From Isoetes taiwanensis (taxonomy: Eukaryota; Streptophyta; Lycopodiopsida; Isoetales; Isoetaceae), in NCBI GenBank assembly GCA_021234155.1, contig JAJEKV010000836.1:1-64000 (forward strand): DNA of 64,000 bases, given 5' to 3'. Below the pieces are notes generated by a model, which was not told the origin of the DNA, searched no databases, and saw only the letters and a list, made by a program, of their open reading frames with translations. Shown in pieces: positions 56,488 through 64,000 of this stretch. The first letter of the stretch is position 1. Every line of letters begins with the position of its first letter. The position numbers were made by a program, and so were the translations under genes.

Positions 56488-57895
56488 TTATCGAGCTCCT
56501 CCTCTCCGTCTTGGAAAAAAATAATTGATTAAAGCTTGGACGGCGAGATGCTAGCTCCTCTGCCTCATCCTTGCTCACCAGAGTGCTTTGGACAAGACAC
56601 CTCACGGGCATCGCGTGTATGCGGAGTTGCCTCAGCGGCGGCGTCTCGGGACTGCGGGCTCAATAACATGAGAGAGAAAGGAAGGCATGAATGAACAAGA
56701 AAAGAAGAATCAGCAAAAGTCGCGGGGGCATGGTTTTACGGTCGTTGTTGATCACCCGAGCGATTGAACCCGCCGTCCCGGCCCGAGCAATGCATGAGGA
56801 TGGGAGTTGGGAATCAAAGCAAGGTCTCCCTGCCTCAACTCTCCTCCGGTGGCCCTCTCCCGGTGCTCGAGAGATGGCCTCCAACCTCGCCGGATCCTCG
56901 GGATGGCGTACACAAGTTTGTCACCGTTATGGGCGTAGTTTGGTGCAACAAGGCTCACGATGGCACTGCGTAAAAGCGCGATTAAAACAAACCAAGCAAG
57001 TTTGTAGAACATAGTCCTTACCACCCCCCTCCGGGTGATATACTCACCTTGCAAGCTTAGATGGCGTCTTTGCCATTCCCCTGCGTGACAAGAAGGGCAT
57101 CCTCCTGCTGTTGACCTCGTGGGAAATCCCCACCGTTTTGCACTCTTACCTCGGGGAAACCTCTCCCCAAGCTGGTGGACAAGGTGGGTGGCACCTCGTT
57201 CGGGGTGGACCTCAGTGGTACGCATCTCTTCCACGGAGACCACCGATAATACCACTACGGTTTCTTTGCCTCTCCACCAATTCCCACCACCCTTTGCTCG
57301 GACATTTCCCATGCTTGAGAGAACACTTTCGGACTAAATGCATTGGCGACATTGAAAAGGTCAAAATCTGCGCATCAAAAACATCATGCGGCGTAATTTA
57401 GTGTTGTGATGGCTAGAAAACAAATGTGAGGAAAAAGCATTCAATAACAAAAACCAAAGTGTAATGTGGAACCTTAGGATGCACACGCCAATGTGGGAGA
57501 AGCCAGCGCCAACTATTTCTGCCGCTCTTCTTGGTGGTTGTAAAACCAAAATGCATGCCCCAGGGGTATGACCACCACATCGCCTTCCCTCCTGCGGAAT
57601 TGGCTTCTCTAGCTTAGCGATCTGCGGTGGTAATGATGCCTATGATTCGAGAACCTCTCCGGCGGTCCTCAATGAACCAACATTGTGAAACATGGGGAGA
57701 CCAATCCATTTGGCTCAATGACAATTCGATCGCATTGAATCGGGATTTTTCTAGTCGCGGGGAACTCTTCCTGTCCCATCTCTCTAGCCTACCTCCCTGC
57801 GCCCTCTATCACCAGTCCTTGGGCGTCCGAGCTTGAATTATTGCCACCGCAGGCGGGGCGGGGCGGCGGCAATCATGAAGGCGATGCATGGCCAT
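56488..57895 (-). CDS. Legumin-like dicupin copy 6
   Basis: Start at ATG 57895, stop at 56488-56490. Conserved blocks are present across frames: VGAGFSHIGV after the first cupin, VVVLSVVSVEEMRTTEVHPE, LVAPNYAHNGDKLVYAIPRI and RQGDLALIPNSHPHALLGPG. Indels split the frame at the same sites as in the other copies. Confidence 0.6.
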
Positions 57896-57956
57896 TTCAC
57901 GGAGCAGCCCGTATTGCCTTTGGCGAAAAGCCGCGAGTCTTATTTTGCGAGGGGGC

Positions 57957-58018
57957 GTATTTATAGGCGTCAATTGGCGGGCGCATGCACATTAGTGGAT
58001 GCATGCAAGTGCATGCAA
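57957..58018 (-). promoter_or_regulatory. Promoter of copy 6: TATA box and three RY boxes
   Basis: CTATAAATAC at 57957-57966 and CATGCA boxes within 57983-58018. Confidence 0.7.
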
Positions 58019-58104
58019 CAAGCCAATCCGATTCGTGCTTGCATGGCATGGTAGTCCCGCGGAACACCTCAACATAAGATATGGTGGAACGCGTGCATAC
58101 ATCA

Positions 58105-58274
58105 TGCTGCGGTGGGGAGGTCGGGATGGCGAGATCGGTGGCTCGACACCTCACGGGTTCGAGGTTCGAGCCTTACAATGGGTTGGGGATGGCTCCAAAT
58201 CGTGAGCATGTCCCTTTGGCGCACCCCCCCCCCCCTCCTCCAACCCCTCCCAAAAAAAAAAAAAAAAAAAAAAA
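58105..58274 (+). mobile_element. SINE-like insertion, unit 6
   Basis: GATGGCGAGATCGGTGGCTC and GGGTTCGAGGTTCGAGCC, then a C-run and a 23-bp poly(A) at 58252-58274. Confidence 0.5.
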
Positions 58275-58745
58275 TCCCCATTTGCAAAAACATTGGACGA
58301 GAGGCACCTGGTGGATGCCCTTTGCTTGCCTCTTGCCATGTAAACCTCAAACATTCGATAGCCCATTAGGCATGCACCGGCACAAGCCTCGCTGGAATGC
58401 GGCAAATTTTTGACCGCGCGGGGACTTTTACGTTGCAATGTTACGTGCCTATATTTTATCTAGGTCTCCGCGTGATCCGATTGAGGCTTTTTCCGCCCTT
58501 GGTTTTGACAAGCATCTTTTGGTCATTGCCTTTACATGTTATCGCCAAATCATGATGCAAAAACAAGGCACAACAAATGCAAGACAAAGCTACAAAACGC
58601 AAGGGCGTGGTTTCAAATAACTTTTTTCATTGAATGTCATCGTTACATATCTCATAAATTTTACATCTTCCTCAACATGTTGTCTTACGGTTCCATCACC
58701 ACATAGGCGGTGACAAAGAAAGGATATGAGTGGCAAATAAGCGAA

Positions 58746-60136
58746 TTATGCGAGCTCCTCCTCTCCGTCTTTGGAAAAATAATTGATTCGGCAGGGCGAC
58801 GAGATGCTAGCTCCCTCTGCCTCATCCTTGCTCACCCAGGAGTGCCTTTGGACAAGACACCCTCACGGGCATGCGTGTATGCCGCGGAGTTGCCTCCCGA
58901 AAGCGGCGTCTCGGGACTGCCGGGCTCAATAACATGAGAGAGAGAAGGAAGGCATGAATGAACAAGAAAGAAGAATCAGCAAAAAGTGCGGGGGGGGTTT
59001 TCTGGGTGGTTGTTGATCACTTGACGATTGAACCCGCCGTCCCCGTGAGCAATGCATGAGGATGGGAGTTGGGAATCAAAGCAAGGTCTCCCTGCCTCAA
59101 CTCTCCTCGGTGGCCCTCTCCCGATCTTTCGAGATGGCCTCAACCTCGCGGATCCTGGGATGGCGTACACAAGTTTGTCCAGAGTTATGGGCGTAGTTTG
59201 GTGCAAGCAAGGCTCACGATGGCACAACGGTAAAAGCGATTAAAACAAACCAAGCAAGTTTGTAGAACATAGTCCTTGCACCCCCTCCCGGGGGGTGATA
59301 TCACACCTTGCAAGCTTAGATGGCGTCTTTGCCATTCCCTGCATTGACAAGAAGGGCATCCTCTGCTGTTGACCTCAAAATCCCCCCCCTTTTTTGCACT
59401 CTTACCTCGGGGAAACCTCTCCCAAGCTGGTGGACAAGGTGGGTGGCACCTCGTTCAGGGTGGACCTCGTGGCTGCATCTCTTCCACGGAGACCACGATA
59501 ATACCACTCGGTTTCTTTGCCTCTCCACCAATTCCCGCACCCTTTGCTTTCGGACATTTCCCATGCTTGAGAGAGAACACTTCCGGACTAAATGCAGTGG
59601 CGACATTGAAAAGGTCAAAATCCTGGCATCCAAAAACATCATGCGGCGTAATTTAGTGTTGTGATGCGGCTAAGAAAAACAAATGTGAGGAAAGAAGCAT
59701 TCAATAACAAAAACCAAAGTGTAATGTGGAACCTTAGGATGCACGCCAATGTGGGAGAAATAGCGCCAACTATTTACGCGCTCTTCTTGGTGGTTGTAAA
59801 ACCAAAATGCATGCCCCGGGGTATGACCACCACATCGCCTTCCCTCGCGGAATTGGCTTCTCGGCTAGCGCGATCTGCGATGGTAATGATGCCTATGATT
59901 CCAGAACCTCTCACGGCGGTCCTCAATGAACCAACATTGTGAAACATGGGGAGACCAATCCATTTGGCTCAATGACAATTCGATGCATTGAATGGGATTT
60001 TTTCTAGTGCGGGGAACTCTTCCTGTCCCATCTCTCTAGCCTACCTCCCTCGCCCTCTATCTGGTCCTTGGCTCGAGCTTGAATTACCCACCGAGAGCGG
60101 GGCTTCCGGCAATCATGAAGCCCGATGCATGGCCAT
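58746..60136 (-). CDS. Legumin-like dicupin copy 7
   Basis: Start at ATG 60136, stop at 58746-58748. Blocks FSMSPLHLVRKCSLSSMGNV and ERQRNRVVLSWSPWKRCS are frame variants of the first-cupin end. RRVEAGRPCFDSQLPSSC is a shifted version of the second-cupin EAGDLALIPNSHPHALL. The zone at 58978-59030 is G-rich and disturbed (GCGGGGGGGGTTTTC). Confidence 0.6.
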
Positions 60137-60198
60137 TTCACTGGGCAGCCGTATTGCCTTTGGCGGAGGGGCCGCAGTCTTGCCTGCGAGGGGCTGCC

Positions 60199-60260
60199 GT
60201 ATTTATAGGCGTCAATTGGCCGGACGCATGCACATTAGTGGATGCATGCAAGTGCATGCA
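60199..60260 (-). promoter_or_regulatory. Promoter of copy 7: TATA box and three RY boxes
   Basis: CTATAAATAC at 60199-60208 and CATGCA boxes within 60227-60260. Confidence 0.7.
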
Positions 60261-60344
60261 ACAAGCCAATCGATTAGTGCTTGCATGGCATGGTAGTCCC
60301 ACGGAACACCTCAACATAAGATATGGTGGAACCGCGTGCATACA

Positions 60345-60511
60345 TCATGCTTGCGTGGGGAGGTGGGATGGCGAATCGGTGGCTCGACACCTCCTGGGTT
60401 CGAGGTTCGAGCCTTGCAATGGGTTGGGGATGGCTCCAAATCGTGAGCATGTCCCCTTTGGCACCCACCCCCCCTCCTCCAACCCCCTCAAAAAAAAAAA
60501 AAAAAAAAAAA
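60345..60511 (+). mobile_element. SINE-like insertion, unit 7
   Basis: GATGGCGAATCGGTGGCTCG and GGGTTCGAGGTTCGAGCC, then a 22-bp poly(A) at 60490-60511. Confidence 0.5.
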
Positions 60512-60971
60512 TCCCCATTTGCAAAAACATTGGGCGAGAGGCACCTGGTGGATGCCCTTTGCTTGCCTCTTGCCATGTAAACCTCAAACATTCGATAGCC
60601 CATTAGGCATAGCGGCACAAGCCTGCCCTGGTGCGGCAAGCGACGGCCCGTAGCGGGGACTTTTACGTTGCAATGTTACGTACCTACATTTTATCTAGGT
60701 CTCCCGTGATCCGATTGGGGCTTTTTCCGCCCTTGGTTTTGACAAGCATCTTTTTTTAGTGCCTTTACATGTTATCATAAAATCATGATGCAAAAAACAA
60801 GGCACAACAAATGCAAGACAAAAGCTACAAACGCCGGGGCGTGGTTTCAAATAACTTTTCATTGAATGTACATATCTCATAAATTTTACATCTTCCTCAA
60901 CATGTTGTCTTACAGTTCCATCACCACATAGGCAATGACAAAGAAAAGGATATAGTGGCAAATAAAGCGAA

Positions 60972-62343
60972 TTATCGCGAGCTCCTCCTCTCCGTCTTTG
61001 GAAAAATAATTGATTAGCGGACGGATGACGAGATGCTAGCTCCTCTGCCTCATCCTTGCTCACCCGAGTGCCTTGGACAAGACACCTACGGGCATGCGTG
61101 TATGCGGAGTTGCCTCTCAGCGAGCAGCGTCACCGGGGACTGCGAGGCTCAATAACATGAGAGAGAAGGAAGGCATGAATGAACAAGAAGAAGAATCAGC
61201 AAAAAAGTGCGGGGCATGGTTTTCTGCGGTCGTTGTTGATCGCCGAGCGATTGAACCCTTAGGTCCCCGGCGAGCAATGCATGAGGATGGGGGTTGGGAA
61301 TCAAAGCAAGGTCTCCTGCCTCAACTCTCCTCGGTGGCCCTCTCCCGGTGCTTTCGAGATGGCCTCCAACCTCGCGGATCCTCGGATGGCGGTACACAAG
61401 TTTGTCAGATTATGGGCGTAGTTTGGTGCAAGCAAGGCTCCACGATGGCACAATAGTAAAAACACGATTAAAACAAACCAAGCAAGTTTGTAGAACATAG
61501 TCCTTGCACCCCCCTCCGAAGGTGATATACTCACCCCTTGCAAGCTTAGATAGCGTGCTGCCATTCCCACCGTGACAAAGAAGGGCATCCTCTGGCTGTT
61601 GACCTCGTAAATCCCCCCACGATTTTTGCACTCTTACCTCGGGGAAACCTCTCCCAAGCTGGTGGACAAGGTGGGTGGCACCTCGTTCGGGGTGGACCTC
61701 GGTGGTGCATCTCTTCCACGGAGACCACGATAATACCACTCTGGTTTTGCTGCCTCTCCACCAATTCCGCACCCTTTGCTCGGACATTTCCCATGCTTGA
61801 GAGAGAACACTCGGACTAAATCGGTGGCGACATTGAAAAGGTCAAAATCCTGCGCATCAAAACATCATGCCGGCGTAATTTAGTGTTGTGATGCAGCTAG
61901 AAAACAAATGTGAGGAAAGAAGCATTCAATAACAAAAACCAAAGTGTAATGTGGAACCTTAGGATGCCTGCCAATGTGGGAGAAGGCCGCCAACTATTTC
62001 TGCCCGCTCTTCTTGGTCGTTGTAAAACCAAAATGCATGCCCAGGGGTATGACCACCACATCGCCTTCCCTCACCGGAATTGGCTTCTGCGGCTACTTAT
62101 CTGCGGTGGTAATGATGCCTATGATTCGAGAACCTCTCACGGCGGTCCTCAATGAACCAACATTGTGAAACATGGGGAGACCAATCCATTTGGCTCAATG
62201 ACAATTCGATCTGCATTGAATGATTTTTTTTTCTAGTCGCGGGGAACTCTTCCTGTCCCATCTCTCTAGCCTACCTCCCTCGCCCTCTATCTCGAGTCCT
62301 TCATTCGAGCTTGAATTGTGCCCCTCCACGGCAATCAATGCAT
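60972..62343 (-). CDS. Legumin-like dicupin copy 8, altered start region
   Basis: The gene body matches the other copies: MSEQRVRNWWRGSKTRVVLS, LACTKLRP, ELASRHPSANQLFFQRR, stop at 60972-60974. The start region is changed: the sequence around 62325-62360 lacks part of the 5' coding sequence and the first of the two in-frame ATGs, leaving an ATG at 62343 that is soon closed. Either a real disabling deletion or a consensus error could explain this. Confidence 0.55.
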
Positions 62344-62397
62344 GGCCAAAAGCCGTGTGCCTTTGGCGAGAGGGCAGTCTTGGCTGCGAGGGGCTAC

Positions 62398-62459
62398 GTA
62401 TTTATAAGCGTCAATTGGCCGGGCGCATGCACATTAGTGGATGCATGCAAGTGCATGCA
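62398..62459 (-). promoter_or_regulatory. Promoter of copy 8: TATA box and three RY boxes
   Basis: The TATA region reads CTTATAAATAC and CATGCA boxes lie within 62424-62459. Confidence 0.65.
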
Positions 62460-62536
62460 ACAAGCCAATCGATTCCGTGCTTGCATGGCATGGTGATCCC
62501 CGGAACACCTCAACATAAGATATGGTGGAACACGTG

Positions 62537-62696
62537 CATACATCATGCTTGCCGGATAAATCGATGGATCGACACCTCCACGGGTTCGAGGTTCGAGGAG
62601 CCTTCACAATGGGTTGGGGGATGGCTCCAAATACGTGAGCATGTCCCCTTTTGCCCACTCCCCCCCTCCTCCCCCCTCCCAAAAAAAAAAAAAAAA
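62537..62696 (+). mobile_element. SINE-like insertion, unit 8
   Basis: CGGGTTCGAGGTTCGAGGAGCC near 62580 (with a small internal duplication) and a 16-bp poly(A) at 62681-62696, the shortest in the array. Confidence 0.45.
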
Positions 62697-63164
62697 TCTC
62701 CCCATTTGCAAAAACATTGGACGAGAGGCACCTAGTGGATGCCCTTTGCTTGCCTCTTGCCATGTAAACCTCAAACATTCGATAGCCCATTAGGCATGCA
62801 CCGGCACAAGCCTCATTTGGTGCGTTTTCTTGACAGCGGGGACTTTTACGTTGCAATGTTACGTGCCTACATTTTTATCTAGGTCTCCATTGATCCGATT
62901 GAGGCTTTTCACGCCCTTGGTTTTGACAAAGCATCTTTTGGTCATTACCTTTACATGTTATCATAAATCATGATGCAAAAACAAGGCACAACAAATGCAA
63001 GACAAAAGCTACAAAAACATGGGGCGTGGTTTCAAATAACTTTTTCATTGAATGTCATCATTACATATCTCATAAATTTTACATCTTCCTCAACATGTTG
63101 TCTTGCCAGTTCCATCACCACATGAGCGGTGACAAAGAAAGGATATGAGTGGCAAATAAGCGAA

Positions 63165-64000
63165 TTATCACGAGCTCCTCCTCTCCCGTCTTTGGAAAAA
63201 TAATTGATTAAGCAGACGACGAGATGCTAGCTCCTGCCTCATCCTTGCTCACCGAGTACCTTTGGACAAGACACCTCTGGGCATCGCGTGTATGCGGAGT
63301 TGCCTCAGAAAGCGGCGTCGGGATGCGGGCTCAATAACATAGAGAGAGAGGAAGGCATGAATGAACAAGAAGAATCAACAAAAGTGCGGGCATGGTTTTA
63401 CTGGTTGGTTGTTGATCTTGAGCGATCGAACCCGCCGTCCCAGTGAGCAATGCATGAGGATGGGAGTTGGGAATCAAAGCAAGGTCTCCTGCCTCAACTC
63501 TCCTCGGTGGCCCTCTCCCGATTGCTCGAGATGGCCTCAACCTCGCGGATCCTCGGATGGCATTACACAAGTTTGTCACTTGGTTATGGGCGTGGTTTGG
63601 TGCAAGCAAGGCTCCACTGATGGCACAATAGTAAAAGCCGATTAAAACAAACCAAGCAAGTTTGTAGAACATAGTCCTTGCACCCCCTCCCGGGGTGATA
63701 TACTCACCCCTTGCAAGCTTAGAATGGCGTCTTTGCCATTCCCTGCGTGACAAGAAGGGCATCCTCTGCTGTTGACCCGTAGAAATCCCCACCATTTTGC
63801 ACTCTTACCTCTGGGGAAACCTCCCAAGCTGGTGGACAAGGTGGGTGGCACCCTCGTTCGGGGTGGACCTCCGGTGGCTGCATCTCTTCCACAGAGACCA
63901 CGATAATACCACTCTGGGTTTCTTTGCCTCTCCACCAATTCCCGCACCCTTTATGGGACATTTCCCATGCTTGAGAGAGAACACTTCGGACTAAATCATT
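63165..64000 (-). CDS. Legumin-like dicupin copy 9, 3' part
   Basis: The stop lies at 63165-63167. The second cupin and the end of the first are present (WYYRGLCGRDAATGGPP, LIPNSHPHALLTGTAGS in shifted frames). The 5' part lies beyond the window. Confidence 0.6.

Larger units (their letters stand above)
47330..64000. repeat. Tandem array of a 2.25-kb unit carrying dicupin genes
   Basis: The word AACATAAGATATGGTGG recurs at about 47846, 50096, 52343, 55818, 58074, 60315 and 62515. Successive distances are about 2.20-2.26 kb, except for one of 3.5 kb that contains an extra degraded partial unit (about 52.36-53.55 kb). Each full unit holds, left to right on the plus strand: gene 3' end, gene body in reverse, promoter, a SINE-like segment with poly(A), and a spacer. 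The array begins abruptly near 47330 and continues past the window end. Confidence 0.92.

Noticed and set aside
47330-64000. Calling all dicupin copies plain pseudogenes
   Set aside because: Frameshifts recur at the same difficult sites while promoters and the rest of the coding sequence are well preserved, so sequence error cannot be excluded.

Overview
The window looks like nuclear DNA of a land plant with a large, transposon-rich genome. Evidence: a BTB/POZ gene of a plant type, plant-style introns, LTR elements, LINEs and SINEs, an hAT-type MITE, and a tandem array of legumin-like (11S globulin family) dicupin genes with seed-protein-style promoters (TATA box plus RY CATGCA boxes). A fern, another seed-free vascular plant or a gymnosperm would fit. 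Nothing fixes the species, and no prokaryotic or organellar gene set is present.

Layout. 1-3.7 kb: repeats (GGAAACCCTTCC clusters, microsatellites) and one unrecognised broken coding stretch. 3.8-5.3 kb: imperfect palindromes with the core AAATTGGGCGCCCGCCCAATTT, partly as a 147-bp tandem repeat. 5.3-12.6 kb (minus strand): a broken composite gene. It starts with the exact histone H3 tail MARTKQTAR, continues into a region resembling a ParB/sulfiredoxin fold (NGNHT motif), and ends in a region resembling a beta-class amino DNA methyltransferase (TSARF at the catalytic motif place; VLDFFSGG as the SAM-binding motif). It is interrupted by an hAT MITE with a perfect 8-bp target duplication and by an LTR-type element lacking coding capacity. 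12.6-15.0 kb: two more palindrome arrays. 15.3-17.6 kb (plus strand): a frameshifted DDE transposase related to DUF7869-type proteins, divergent from the methyltransferase-like gene. These two genes and the palindromes may form one mobile system; this is the most novel part of the window.

18-36 kb: a truncated LINE, two tRNA-related SINEs, microsatellite tails following a shared GTTAAAA motif, one side of a degenerate LTR retrotransposon, and long AT-rich stretches without recognisable genes. 36.4-37.7 kb: a BTB/POZ gene or relic. 40.7-44.2 kb: exon-like fragments of a second, unrelated DNA transposon. 45.4-47.0 kb: a broken minus-strand coding stretch.

47.3-64.0 kb: a tandem array with a period of about 2.25 kb. 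Each full unit carries one legumin-like dicupin gene on the minus strand, its TATA/RY promoter, and a plus-strand SINE-like insertion with a poly(A) tail. There is one 5' fragment, six full copies, one badly degraded 3' fragment and one copy running off the window. Every full copy has frameshifts, mostly at a recurring set of short GC-rich sites, while neighbouring sequence is nearly identical. That pattern suggests consensus errors as much as real decay, so the copies should not be called dead from this sequence alone.
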